Of a DNA stretch of 64,000 nt, positions 10,178-21,152 are shown in pieces (the first letter of the stretch is position 1; each line of letters begins with the position of its first letter). This DNA is from Fragilariopsis cylindrus CCMP1102 (Eukaryota > Bacillariophyta > Bacillariophyceae > Bacillariales > Bacillariaceae). Location: positions 1 to 64,000 of the forward strand of contig FMBT01000438.1 of assembly GCA_900095095.1 (NCBI GenBank), in the 5' to 3' direction. The position numbers and the translations under genes were made by a program. The notes under the pieces are model-generated. The model ran no database searches. It had not been told where the DNA came from and saw nothing but the letters and a program-made list of their open reading frames with translations.

Positions 10178-10880
10178 TCAACGGGTAAAATATTGGACGT
10201 ATTTTTTCCATAAAATCCGATCATCTGGCGGCGCGGGTGGCAAAGAAAAGGGAGCCGTCGTGGATTGAGGATGTGAGTGGAAGTGGTGAGCCGCTCGCGA
10301 CGACTCTTCCGCATAATAGGTTGCCCATTGAGGATTATTTGCCTTCTCTTGATTATTGTTGCCATTACGTAAAGTCTTCAGTTCCTCTGCACGCTTAGTC
10401 CAGCATGATAATATTGAGTATAGGTTTGGACAGGATTCGGAGGAACGACGTTGTTGTTGTTATTATTATTAATTTTCCTACGCTTCTTGCTATCATTCTT
10501 TTTTGGTGAATCATCAGCATCATCAGCATCATCATCATCAACATCAACAACCTTCCATTTCTTCTCCACCTTCTTCAAAAACTTGTTTGCCTCTTCAACT
10601 TCCTTTGACGAGGTCTTAAGTAGATTTTCTGCGATTGCTTTGTTTTTCTTCGCTGTCATGGACATAGTACATGCATTCCGCTCCATAGATTTGCCGCTTC
10701 ATTTTTCTTCGCCGTTAAGGTCATAATACGTGCAGCCAGCTCCATTGATTTTGCCGAATCCATCATCTTTGTCGCAGATGACGCCATCGTTGACGCAGAC
10801 GACGCCGTTGCTTTTGCAACAGCGAGGCGCTTCTTCGCCGCCTCAATTTCATGGTGTCCCCCCTCGGACATGATGTACAA
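10178..10880 (-). CDS. Lys/Ala/Asp-rich coiled-coil protein read through three frames
   Basis: Starts at 10880 (or the in-frame ATG at 10871): MSEGGHHEIEAAKKRLAVAK, then Ala/Ser/Met-rich helix. Two near-repeats follow, SMELAARIMTLTAKKNEA and SMERNACTMSMTAKKNKA; the frame changes between them at GCGGCAAATC, as if one base were missing. The second frame continues through a helix (KEVEEANKFLKKVEKKWKVV), a poly-Asp run, a basic nuclear-localisation-like KKRRK and poly-Asn. A second one-base shift near 10390 opens a third frame, AEELKTLRNGNNNQ then a Pro-rich tail ending KKYVQYFTR and TGA at 10178-10180. The continuous coding character across all three frames argues for one protein of about 234 aa. 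Possibly nuclear; family not recognised. Confidence 0.5.
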
Positions 10881-11685
10881 GTACTGTACTGTAGACCTTA
10901 CTTGCTAGTCTGTACTATCTATTGTTGACGAAAGCAACAAAACAATTGAAATGTCATCGTCCTCCTCATCGAAAAAAGTTCTTAATGCATAAACTTAAAA
11001 ATGAACGAAGTACGTCCGTGATCGAATCCAGTCCCGCATCTTGTTTGCTGAAGAAGTAATTGATTGTGGGCAAGATACAGGTAGTATTTCAAAATCTCGT
11101 TGATGTCACCACGAATGAAAATGCATGTGCTCTCGTCTGTAGTACTTATTTCGTGCATTTTTTTTGATATTTGTACGTTGCCTTACAAAATTAATTGGTC
11201 ACACATACGCATGAATACTAGTACTGTCCAGCTAAATTTGTCGAAACTAGCCACGTGCACGCGTGATTGCGATGCGATCTTGTCAAATAATTCTCTAAAT
11301 AACTTTTGAGGTTTTTCGTCGAGAAAGAAAGACTTTTCCTAAACATGCATAATGTCTACCTTGTACGCGTTTTTTGCTTCGAATTGATCCATACATGAGA
11401 ATTTCGTAATTTTGACATATTACAAGTAATACAACCCAATCACTAAATCAATACAATAGAGAGACTGCATGAATTGCCATGCCATAGGATAGGGATCAAT
11501 CAAATATTAGTATTATAGCAAACTACTTACTACCGTCAACATCCATCAACAACAACAACGACAACGACAAAGTACTGTAACGCATTTAAATTCTAGGTAT
11601 TAATCCTATCATATTATTTCCGTAGTAAAATTGTTATACGACGACAATAAAATAAAGGCTACTTCTATATATAAAGATACCAATA
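10881..11685. other. Divergent intergenic region
   Basis: About 800 bp between two divergent genes; presumed promoters. Contains an ACAACAACAACGACAAC run near 11545-11570. No gene seen. Confidence 0.65.
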
Positions 11686-14148
11686 ATGCCGTCCATATTA
11701 TCACTGCTACTGCTTTTGTTGTTGACTATTACATCCTCTACTGTGGCAGTAGTTGATTCTAATAACAAGTTATTAGACTGTTCTACTTCTCCGTCTACTT
11801 CCAGCAGCAGCCAGCAACGCCCCGAATCTAAACCTGCAGCAACCAGCATCAGCTTCGAAGACGAAGAGCAGTCGAAACAGGTGAAGTTAAAGAACCAGAT
11901 CAAAAAGAACATTACAACAATAGTGCAAATGCTACTATTATTGATGACAGTATAAGAAGGAATCGTATTGTTGGTGGTCAAAATGTGAATTTTGATCCAG
12001 ATACAAATACAAATAGATATCCTGGTTTGCACGTGTTATTGGGATTAAACCGGATGGTGGTTTGGATGCCTGTGGTGGTAGTTTGATGGATCTGATTTAG
12101 TTTTAACTGCTGCACATTGTACAACACCAACGAAAGTATACCTCGGTGTATACGACTTGGACAACAAACCATATGACGGAATTGATGTTATTGCCAACGT
12201 CCGACATCCATTATATGGTACTGGTAGCTACTCCATTGATTATGATATAATGATATCTCAATTGGCTACACCTGTGCCATCTACTATGGCACAACCAATA
12301 CGTTTAAATTTTGACCAAATTATCCGAATGAAGATACAGATAATGGTTTAGACTTAACAATGCTAGGATTTGGGTCTATTATTGGTGGTAAAGAAACTGG
12401 ACAAGGTAATCCTAATCCACCGAATGAACAATCCTCACTTCTGCAGAAAGCAAATACAAATTATGTACCACTGTCAACATGTGCTATATCCAAAGATCCG
12501 GATACAGGTATTGTGTATGGTGTTGATTATCCAGAACGTACATCCGTCAAAGAAAATTGGTTTTGTACTCTTGATGATGAACAGCCACATGTTATGGTGA
12601 TAGTGGTGGACCAATTATAGAAGAAAATTATTTTAATTTTAATAATGACAATAATCAAGATACGGATCAAGATACGGATGATTTATTATTAGCTGTTATA
12701 AGTGGTTCATCCGGTTATTGTGGAAATAAGTATCTACCTTTGTGGAATTCACGTATATCATTTCATAAAGAATGGATACTATATTGGGGTTGTCAATTAA
12801 GTGGTGGTATTGGTAGTAATAATGCACCGAAAGAATGGAATTGTACAAATGATGATAATGATCGTAATAATGATATTGGTAGTATTACCATTAGTAAAAG
12901 TAATGTACCAATAGATAATAATGTATATTACAACAACAACTTGGACGACGACGAATTAGATACGAATGGTAATGGTGATACTACAGATGCACCTATTATT
13001 GAAACAATCACTGCCATGCCAAGTTCACAACCAGCCACAGTCACAGCAACACCTGTAACCGATGCACCTACTGCCGCTATTGCTACTACGGATGAACCAA
13101 CTTTGTCGCCAACAAAGCCAGCTATTATGACGAATAATCCTACTACTATTGCTCCTACTACTGCTGCCTACTGCTGCTTTGACATTATCACCAACTGCCG
13201 TCGTAACGGTAACCGCAACCGTAACTCCTACTACTACAACTCCTACTACTACTCCTACAACAGCAGGTCCAACTAATTCACCACCAACCACAAAAGAACC
13301 AACATTAAGACCAAAATTACCACCAACGTTAAAACCAAATCCATTTCCAATCCAGCACCAGTAGTAGTATACTTCTCCATCACCACAAGACGACGACGAC
13401 GACGACAATGAAGGAAGCGACGACAACGATAAAGATACACTATTTGTTTGTCCAATTTGTGGTAATGATGAGTTAATGATTAGTAATGACGATGCAATTG
13501 TATTTGTTCCTGTAGTAGGACAAAAAACATGTTTAGAATTAGAAACAAGAGCATTACAAGGCAAAATTGATCAAGGTGGTGAATGTGAATCTATACAAAT
13601 TATGGTTCCATTTGTTTGTGATTGTATATCCTCAAGAAGACAAACCTATACCTGTACCGATACAACCTATTCTACCAGTACCAACATTGAAACCAGCAGG
13701 GAATCCTCCCGCACCAACTATACCAACGTGTGATGCTCTTGCAAAATACAATAATGATGATAATGATATTAATATGATTGATAATGTCATAATTGATTTC
13801 TATTTTAATAATAGTAGTGCACAATATATTGGTTGGTATATTACTGATTCACCAAAAGAAGAATGTTTTCGAATTGGTACACCATCCGGGAATTATTATG
13901 GTCGAACAAACAAGTATCATTACCATCTACATTAATAGAAAATGTGGAATATAAATTTGTATTACAAGTGGCGCAGTAAATGTAAATAATAACAATGACG
14001 ACGACGAAAACGAAACCAGCAGCCGCCGATAATAGTATCTGGTTCCTACAATATATCTGTTGGTGATTCTTTATTAGTATCATCTGGGAATGTTATATTT
14101 AATGATGGTGATACGACTATCTTTACCACACCATCACAACAATTATAG
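11686..14148 (+). CDS. Secreted S1-family (chymotrypsin-like) serine protease with C-terminal modules; about ten frameshifts
   Basis: Signal peptide MPSILSLLLLLLLTITSSTVA at 11686. After an acidic propeptide comes the activation-site sequence RRNRIVGGQN (about 11950), then CGGSL, LTAAHC (His codon 12115), SIDYDIMIS (Asp 12244) and CYGDSGGP (Ser 12602), so the catalytic triad is complete. Six residues before the Ser is Ala rather than the trypsin Asp, so trypsin specificity is unlikely. A Thr/Pro-rich linker follows (about 12980-13360), then a Cys module with VCPICGN and VCDC (about 13448-13625) of a kind seen in diatom secreted proteins, a Pro linker and a beta-rich tail ending at TAG 14146-14148. 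The frame changes about ten times. Several shifts are explained by one missing base in an A or T run (near 12034, 12088, 12318 and 12580). A secreted or cell-wall protease is inferred. Confidence 0.8.
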
Positions 14149-14309
14149 TTATAATTATAAAAAAGCTCTACCCGCTGAGTCAGAGACAGTGGCACACCTC
14201 CATCTCCACCTCACGTCCACTCAATAGCAAAAGCATTGAATGGACGCAAACAAACAATAGCAATAGAAATCCTCAGAATCTAAATATAAGCACAGTTAAT
14301 AATAGAACT

Positions 14310-14347
<38 letters not shown>

Positions 14348-14361
14348 GTAGTCAAGTGTAG
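14149..14361. repeat. Intergenic spacer with TC microsatellite
   Basis: TC dinucleotide tract at about 14312-14342; otherwise the presumed terminator and leader between two plus-strand genes. Confidence 0.8.
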
Positions 14362-14979
14362 ATGTCTTCCTATCATGCACACTATTGCTTTCTTAGCAAT
14401 TGGAATCCTCTGTGGTGTATAATCATCGATATCTATTCTGTTTATTTGATGCATAATAATGCTGATGTAGCATCGAGAATGTCGAGAATGAATGCCATCT
14501 TGGTTGTTAGTGGACGAGTGGAGATGAGGGAGGAAGCTGGAGCTGCTGAAATAGCAAAGATAAAGCAACAGCTATAGAAGAAGAAGAAGAAGTATACTTC
14601 TTCAGCGCTTCTATAGAAGCGCTGATGGTTTCTACTAGTAACGCTAGAGAAGCTAAACAAGAAGGAATTGTTCTGATGGTAGACCCTTCTTCTTCTTCTT
14701 CGTCAACATGATGATGGCTGTAGAAGAAAATTTATCAACAATATTTGTCATGCAAGCTTTTTAATACTGTTCTTCACAACCTTTACGGCATGGTGTATCA
14801 TCAGCAGTAATCATCTGAATAGTAAGAACTCATATGCTAGCTTTTATGATACAAGTCTTTGTCAAAGGAACTATACACATGCTCGTGATCAAAGACAATG
14901 GCTTATTACGTTCTACATTGAGATATCGATACATTCTATCTACAGTACAAATACGATCTATAAAGAAGGAACGAAGTAA
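14362..14979 (+). pseudogene. Possible indel-broken gene encoding a charged protein with a hydrophobic segment
   Basis: Coding-like sequence continues through several frames. The first, from an ATG at 14362, gives ADVASRMSRMNAILVVSGRV and EAGAAEIAKIKQQ. A one-base shift near 14572 opens IEEEEEVYFFSASIEALMVS through a Ser run. Another shift near 14708 gives MMMAVEENLSTIFV. A last shift opens a hydrophobic stretch (ASFLILFFTTFTAWCII) and a tail with YASFYDTSLCQRNYTHARDQ ending at TAA 14977-14979. No family is recognised. The case rests only on compositional continuity, so it could be a decayed gene or chance. Confidence 0.3.
14586..14624. repeat. Two abutting perfect palindromes
   Basis: An 18-bp palindrome (14586-14603, half GAAGAAGTA) shares its last base with a 22-bp palindrome (14603-14624, half CAGCGCTTCTA). 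Both are perfect with no spacer. Confidence 0.9.
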
Positions 14980-15618
14980 TATTTTACGAGTCAGTCCTAA
15001 CTTGCGGAAGTGGTCGTTGCTCTAAACTTCGATTTGTAAAACTCTTTCTTCATCATTGTTGGTTATTTCATTGATTATTGATACTGCACATCGTCATTCT
15101 AACGATATTTCTAGCGGTTTAAATATCGGACCGTTTTGACTTCTTCTTTTTCCCTTTCGATTTATTTTATTGACATTTCATTTTTCAGTCGTATTTTTTG
15201 ATTGACATCTTATTTTTCAGTCGTATTCTTTTCCAAACCATCACTGTCTCCTTTCTCTATCGTGATTAATAAGCTAGTAGCCCGATAGAATAGAATACTC
15301 GGATAGAAAATACAAATCGAGAATAGAAAAGAGATATTCTCAGCCGCTAGTGCTGTGTGCTTTCGTCGAAATTTCCAAGTACTATTGGTTATAGAAAAAT
15401 TAGGAAAGGTTTAGAAGAGTAGAATATGTTTGTACGAGCTTGGGTTTTTTAAAATAGCAAAGCAGAATTAATCTTACTATATGTAAATACTTTATCTATA
15501 CTAGGTCCTAAAATACTAATTTCTATACTATACTTTTTACGTTACTAGCCAGAAATCTTATAATTTTTTTCTATGTTTAAATTTGCGTGATATATTTCTC
15601 TTCCTCTTTCTGTTTTTA
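14980..15618. other. Intergenic region with a 32/30-bp tandem direct repeat
   Basis: A tandem pair at 15169-15200 and 15201-15230 shares TTTTTCAGTCGTATT and is T-rich. The 3' side is the probable 3' untranslated region of the minus-strand gene. No gene seen. Confidence 0.65.
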
Positions 15619-17235
15619 TTATATTACTAATGAGTCATCATCATCATCATCATCATCATTATCATCATTATCATTCCCATTCTCATCGTGGTTTTCTTCG
15701 GTATCATAAACACTTTCAGCTTGTATAGGTTTTGCTGCTTCGACGTCGTTGTTGTTGTTCGTCGTGAGTTTGCTTCTCCTATCAATGTCATTAATTCTTC
15801 TTGGGGGTTGTATCGAACTACGGCTTGCAACTTTTTCTGGTAGTGACTGTGGCTGTGACTGTATCTCCCTATTGTTAAGACTACTATATGCACGAATTAC
15901 ATTTAGATCTGAATCTGAATCTGAATCTGATTTTGCCTTTGACTCGTCATTGGGAGTAGTATGATCCTTAATATTTTCTTGCATTGTATTTGCTTGTGAA
16001 ATCTGATGCTGGATACGTAAACGTTCTGATTCAATATTTTCCTGCATTGTACTTGCTTGTGAAAGCTGATGCTGGATACATATTCGTTCTTGATTTAATT
16101 TTCTTTGTAATTGGGTGGTATATAATGAAGGAGAAGGCATTCGTTGTTGTTGATGTAAAGAAGACGACGACGATGATGATAATGGATGGGTGTTATTAGC
16201 AGCAGCGGTACGTTTTGTTGCTACTGCTGCTGCTGCTGCTGCTTGTTCATCAGCCTGTTTTAGAATTTGTACTCGTGACTGCAACTTTTCAAGTCTACGT
16301 CTTTTAAATTGTTCTTGTTCCTGCAATGTTAATTCAGAATAACGAGGAGTTTTTTTTCTTTTCTTCTGATTCTGTATAAGTTGTTGCTGTTGCTGCTGTT
16401 GTACTCGTACTACATTTGCAAAAATCTCATTCTTGCTATCATTGTTTTGTTCTTTATTCTGTGCTTGTATAAACTGTTGATGCTGTTGCTGCTGCTGTTG
16501 ATACTGAAGTTGTTGCTGATGCTGCTGATGCTGCTGTTGATGCTGAACTTGTTTCTGAAGTTGCTGAACTTGCTTTTGAAGTTGCTGCTGTCGCTGAACT
16601 TGTTTCTGAAGTTGCCGCTGTTGATCTTGTTGATGCTGTTGTTTCTGATGATCAGATTCGATCTTCCTTTGATGGTCCAAGAAATATTGCTGACGTTCTA
16701 ATAATTTTTCTAAATATTTGATTTTGGTTTCTTGTTCTTGATGCTTTGTTGTTGATGTATCAACTAATTTCATTGCCTGACGTACTGAATCATCTAAACT
16801 TTTATTTGTTTCTTCTAAATCATGTAAACGTTGATATAAAATTGTATTTGCTTCCATAAAATATTCTCTAGAAAATGAATCTAATGTTTTTGATTGTATT
16901 CTTAATGTATCATTCTCTGATGATAACCTAACAGCAGACGACGATAATAAAGTGCTGTCACTACTAGCACTATTACTACTACGTGATGCTGCTGCTGCTG
17001 CTGCTGCTGCGACAGTATCATTGGCTGGAAATCCAGGGAGAGATATAGGTACAATCCCTTTGTTATCACGACCTTGACTACGATGATTCGCTGCTTTTCC
17101 TCGTAGATAATCAGCGAATGATGTACTCCTAGTAGCAACCGGAATTTTAGTAGCATTAACATTATTTGCATTACTATTCGTTGTGCCGTCACCACTACCC
17201 GATTCCGCTTTCACGTAGATAATACCATCGTACAT
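15619..17235 (-). CDS. Gln-rich coiled-coil protein of unknown function
   Basis: Intact 538-aa single-exon frame from an ATG at 17235. The N-terminal 70 residues are Asn/Ser/Thr-rich with a more conserved-looking FADYLRGKAANHRSQGRDNK. Then come an Ala run and a heptad-like region from about residue 105 to 190, followed by long Gln/His tracts (about 195-265). Further on are a basic segment (QKKRKKTPRYSE, EQFKRRRLEKLQSRVQILKQ), an Ala run, and two near-identical units RIQHQLSQASTMQENI and RIQHQISQANTMQENI. The tail is acidic with poly-Asp. The basic-plus-coil stretch recalls a DNA-binding or nuclear localisation region but does not fit the bZIP consensus. Possibly a nuclear or scaffold protein; function unknown. 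Confidence 0.7.
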   Translation of the reverse strand: MYDGIIYVKAESGSGDGTTNSNANNVNATKIPVATRSTSFADYLRGKAANHRSQGRDNKGIVPISLPGFPANDTVAAAAAAAASRSSNSASSDSTLLSSSAVRLSSENDTLRIQSKTLDSFSREYFMEANTILYQRLHDLEETNKSLDDSVRQAMKLVDTSTTKHQEQETKIKYLEKLLERQQYFLDHQRKIESDHQKQQHQQDQQRQLQKQVQRQQQLQKQVQQLQKQVQHQQQHQQHQQQLQYQQQQQQHQQFIQAQNKEQNNDSKNEIFANVVRVQQQQQQQLIQNQKKRKKTPRYSELTLQEQEQFKRRRLEKLQSRVQILKQADEQAAAAAAVATKRTAAANNTHPLSSSSSSSLHQQQRMPSPSLYTTQLQRKLNQERICIQHQLSQASTMQENIESERLRIQHQISQANTMQENIKDHTTPNDESKAKSDSDSDSDLNVIRAYSSLNNREIQSQPQSLPEKVASRSSIQPPRRINDIDRRSKLTTNNNNDVEAAKPIQAESVYDTEENHDENGNDNDDNDDDDDDDDSLVI

Positions 17236-18685
17236 TTTCTTTGGCTCGTCGGTATATAAAGTACAGTATAATAAGAACAGGTTAGTGACTAGATATGTGT
17301 AATAAGAATGTACAAGTAGAATTTAGAATGAATTTATGAGAGCAGGAATGAATCAATCAATCAATCACATCCTCTAGTAGTATTATTATTCCCAAACGAC
17401 GAAGACGAGCGAAGAAAGAATAGTGGCGGTACAATTTTTTACATTAATTTATCTTCAAGCTAGCAAAACTTCTCACTTGTTCCCAAAATGAAGAAGACGA
17501 GCGAAGAAAGAATAGTGGCGGTACAATTGTGTACATTCTTTATCTTAGCGCTATTAAAACTTCTCGCATTTTCTCTTGTTTCCACATACAACATATGCGA
17601 TACGCTACGTGACATCAAAAGACGTGGAACGGTTTGGAACTGTAAGTATTTTTCCATCAAATAAGAAGAATTTTGAAATTCTGAAAATTAGTGCGTGATG
17701 TCAAAAACAAAGTGTCAAAATTTAAATGGTGTCAATTACTCTAAGTATATTTCAATCAATTGAAAAAATTAAAAAAAATTAAATGTTCTGTAGAACGATC
17801 GCGAAGTTTCAATAAACCGCGTACGCGTGATAAAAACTAATAAATTCATCGTGGTTGTATAATTGGAATGTTGTCATAATATCCTTCATACAATAATTTT
17901 TATATTCCTAATAACTTACGGCAGTATGGGATGTGTTAGAAGAACTGGAACATTTGTACAAATAAAATTTATTTACCGGTAAGACAATTGCTACCAGTCG
18001 ACTCCATCGTGGTTGTATAATTGGAATCACATTACACAACCATCAGTCAATAGCTTGCAATTCGAATCAGACAAAATGAATGACTGGACGTTAGAAGCAA
18101 AATTAGAACCAAAAAATGGGCTAACCGAAGAAATCAAAACAGCTCTGAACCTGGTACCTAAAACGTATGAACCTCTAAAACCCTGAAAAGGGTAGACATG
18201 GGAGCATAGGCTAATAAAACTAGATCAAACAAAAAAAGATATACCTAGGCATGCATTGCCTCTCTCTCTCTCTCTCTCTCTCTCTTGCCATCTGTATTTA
18301 TCTTACATGCTGTAACATAAAGTTAATCCTACTTTGTCAGGGAAAAATGGTTGTTCACGTACTAGTATACTGTAGAGAACAATTATTTTCCTTGCATCAT
18401 TCTATACCATACCATACCATACTTACATACATACTTCTAATATATTAGTAACGCCATAAAAAAGTATCAATCGCAATCGTGGCAATTCTTTCAATCGTGC
18501 AATCATGTCGTTTGCGCAATATCAAAGAAAGTCTTTAACTTCAGAATTCTCGTCACGACGGTAAAAGTTACAATAAAAAATAGAACTCGAAAAGAAAGGA
18601 GCATCAAATAAGCAAGTATATATCAATCAACACAATAAGATATATCACACAACACAACATCTATTTGTATTTATATTGCACAACA
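17236..18685. other. Intergenic region with duplicated segments
   Basis: Contains an imperfect tandem duplication (about 17391-17570), a 23-bp direct repeat beginning CATCGTGGTTGTATAATTGG at about 17847-17869 and 18005-18027, and a TC tract (about 18261-18286). No credible gene. Confidence 0.65.
17391..17570. repeat. Imperfect tandem duplication of about 90 bp
   Basis: The two units start with CCCAAA at about 17391 and 17482 and share GAAGACGAGCGAAGAAAG then AATAGTGGCGGTACAAT. They then diverge through a short A/T-rich stretch and align again at AAAACTTCTC. Confidence 0.8.
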
Positions 18686-19349
18686 ATGGGATCGAATTTT
18701 GGATATTCATTGATATGGGTGATTTTGTTGATATTTGTAGCCTGGCCTGTTTCTGCATTTCTTGCAGCTGTTTGGATATTTCTGATGGTACGTTATTGTT
18801 CAAAACGTTCAAAATACGCAATACGCAATACGCAATACGCATACGCAATACGCAATACGCAATACGCAATACGCAATACGCAATACGCAATACGCAATAC
18901 GCAATACGCAATACGAAGTACAAAATTGGCGTCCCATCATCCATCCACTTTTTGTATCTCACGTACACTTCCATCTTATTTTCTTTAATCTTATTTTCTA
19001 TTCTTCTACTCTAGCCATTTGAATCATGTTTCGAAATTGCAAAGAATATTAATAATAATATCGAGAGATATGTTGTAAGTTGCATGATGATATTGTTAAT
19101 AATTAATAAATGATACGTTCGAACGAACGATGAATTGCGTTTACGTTTGTAGTTTATTTGTGCGACTATATTATGTATATGTGTATGTGTTCTCCAGAAA
19201 CAATATTTTCTTGCACTATTACAACAGTAACTCAATTCTCTTTGTTTCCTGTTGATTTTAATTCTTCTGGTGACAAAACGACACGAACATAACAATGCTA
19301 TAATAACAACAATTGTTATACACGCGACAATCAATCTACTATACTACTA

Positions 19350-19381
<32 letters not shown>

Positions 19382-19452
19382 GCAAATAGATGTGGCCTAG
19401 AGATATGGGAGCAGCAATTAGCAATGGTCAACCATCTTGTCCTGCACCATAA
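18686..19452 (+). CDS. Small single-pass membrane protein, three exons, 74 aa
   Basis: Exons 18686-18787, 19015-19074 and 19390-19452, all in phase 0, with GTACGT...CTCTAG and GTAAGT...AAATAG intron borders. Exon 1 encodes MGSNFGYSLIWVILLIFVAW then PVSAFLAAVWIFLM, a membrane helix. Exon 2 begins PFESCFEIAKNINNN. Exon 3 gives MWPRDMGAAISNGQPSCPAP and stops. The pattern W-P-V...A-x-W...PFE-x-C followed by WPR...G..I resembles a widespread family of very short membrane proteins that I know from diatoms and other eukaryotes without an assigned function. The matching C-terminal WPR block makes the exon joins convincing. Intron 1 contains a heptamer microsatellite. No function is claimed. Confidence 0.75.
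18813..18915. repeat. ACGCAAT heptamer microsatellite inside an intron
   Basis: About 14 copies of a 7-bp unit with one 6-bp slip near 18839. Because 7 is not a multiple of 3, all frames stay open across it, which produces spurious reading frames on both strands. Confidence 0.95.
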
Positions 19453-19577
19453 AAGAAGAAAAAGAAATGAATCTGAACAGGAAGCAATTAACGATTACGA
19501 TGAAGACAATAATTATTTTACTGTGTTTATTTTATTTCTATTACTAAAAAAATTAGATAAAGAGACATCATGGAAGA

Positions 19578-19611
<34 letters not shown>

Positions 19612-20385
19612 CAGAGAATTACGTCGAATTGCATTTGTGTGGTCTATGATGACTGAGACTACTGTACTTGATTTTGATTTGATTCTAATTTATTTACTAA
19701 GATTCAATTCAATATCTATCAATGAGATGATGGACGATGAAGCTTTTTTTTTAAGATGTTATAGGAAGAAATGAAAGACGTAGTTAAATAGTATACTGTA
19801 CTGTATAGTGAGACGAATATAAGGAATGTTATGTTAGATCACAACGCGAGTCGTTTCTTAAATGCATAGGACTAAATTGTTGTAAATGTTATCAAAAGTG
19901 CTGAGTTGTTTTAAGTATGATATAATAATACGATATTTAATTTTGCTGCTGATATCCGCTTATATACATAATATCAAGATACCCCCATAATAGGACGCTT
20001 TATTTTTTTGTTTGTTTGAGTGTGTGTTTGTGTATACATTGTAAAAGTAAAATGAAATGTCTTATTAAATAGTCTCATTTTTTATTATCGCTTTTACATT
20101 ATTCTGTATTCTGTATCATGGCTGTGCCGTCGTTGTCGTCTGCACGAATGTGAGAGATCGTGCAACAGTATAGTACTGCATGTGTGTGTGGTAGTGAAAG
20201 TCAAAATTATGTGTTACTGTATATTGAGATGTGTCTTTGCCTATCATGTAGTGCGTGTATAATGATGCAAAAGTTTGATCTGTTCAACTCTCGTTAATAT
20301 TTAGTCCCTAGAGATCCAAACCCTTTACGTTACATTAAACACACTATTTGTTTATTATCTATTGTTCTTTTGAAGCTCTCTGAAT
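19453..20385. other. Intergenic region
   Basis: Convergent spacing between two genes. Holds a GT tract followed by GA (about 19578-19610). A frame running from 19313 to 19774 overlaps the last exon of the small membrane gene and is not supported. Confidence 0.65.
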
Positions 20386-20703
20386 CTAAAACTCATAATC
20401 TCTTTCTACTCTAGCAATCCTTGTTTTAAAAGCTTTATACCATAAGGATTTTCCTTTTTCTTGAGCCACCAGATGTTCGGCGTGACCTTTCCAAATCTTA
20501 ATAGCATCCAGACTTTCCCAATACGACACCGTAATACCGACACACTCTTCTCTAGTACTTTCCATTCCCAAAAAGCCTTGTTGCTCTTGAGCTAGCTCCA
20601 ACATTCTTTCAGCAGTTTCAAGGTAAGAACCTTTCTCAACATCTGTTCTTAGGGAAGTAAATATCACTGCATAATATGGTGGTCTTGGTGTTTTAGCAAT
20701 CAT
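20386..20703 (-). CDS. Antibiotic biosynthesis monooxygenase (ABM)-like domain protein
   Basis: Intact 105-aa protein, the full length expected for a single ABM domain (dimeric alpha/beta ferredoxin-like barrel). Recognisable blocks are MIAKTPRPPYYAVIFTSLRT at the N-terminus, MLELAQEQQGFLGMES (about 34-49), GITVSYWESLDAIKIWK (about 56-72) and the C-terminal RIARVERDYEF. These match a small group of mostly bacterial stand-alone proteins of the YqjZ type. Members of the superfamily act as cofactor-independent monooxygenases or small-molecule binding proteins; the substrate here cannot be told. There are no introns and no targeting signal, so it is probably cytosolic. Bacterial origin by gene transfer is possible but unproven. 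Confidence 0.85.
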   Translation of the reverse strand: MIAKTPRPPYYAVIFTSLRTDVEKGSYLETAERMLELAQEQQGFLGMESTREECVGITVSYWESLDAIKIWKGHAEHLVAQEKGKSLWYKAFKTRIARVERDYEF

Positions 20704-21152
20704 CAGTTACGTTTTCTTGGTTTTATAATATTGATATGGTTAAATTCGTTCGTACTTTCAAACGAAGTACTTATTGTACTTTTAAGATATTTTCTTCATT
20801 GTATTTTTTATTCCTCTAATATTAGCGGTAAATAACGTACTAGTATCGAAATTATATTTGAGGAAGAAATAGCTACAATTTAATTGCGTAACATGTACTA
20901 GTAGCTAAGTTACTCCGTCATCAGTCTTTCTTAACACGCACACGATTCATTCGATTCCTTCGATTCACTCTGTAAGAATCGGAATTGATGAATTCGACCG
21001 GAACTTATGGAATGTACAATCGGCTTTATTTCCGCCATTTGTATTTATGCACATGTATGTATGTATGTATGTATGGGTAGTAGCTGCATAATGTATGCCA
21101 AGCGTAATTCACTTAATGACTATAGTTTAGTCAAAACAGATTATACCAGCTT
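20704..21152. other. Intergenic region
   Basis: Upstream of the monooxygenase-like gene; contains a short ATGT tandem repeat (about 21054-21075). Nothing else seen. Confidence 0.6.

Noticed and set aside
13025-13564. 179-codon antisense frame under the protease linker
   Set aside because: Shadow of the repetitive Thr/Pro/Asp codons on the plus strand.
16250-16360. Possible bZIP domain in the Gln-rich protein
   Set aside because: The basic segment lacks the conserved Asn and Arg spacing and is not followed by a leucine heptad.
18813-18915. Regular short repeats that might suggest a CRISPR array
   Set aside because: Perfect 7-bp tandem units with no unique spacers, in a eukaryotic intron: a microsatellite.
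18645-19014. Overlapping frames on both strands across the ACGCAAT repeat
   Set aside because: A 7-bp repeat without stops keeps every frame open; the real gene uses exon 1 only and splices this out.
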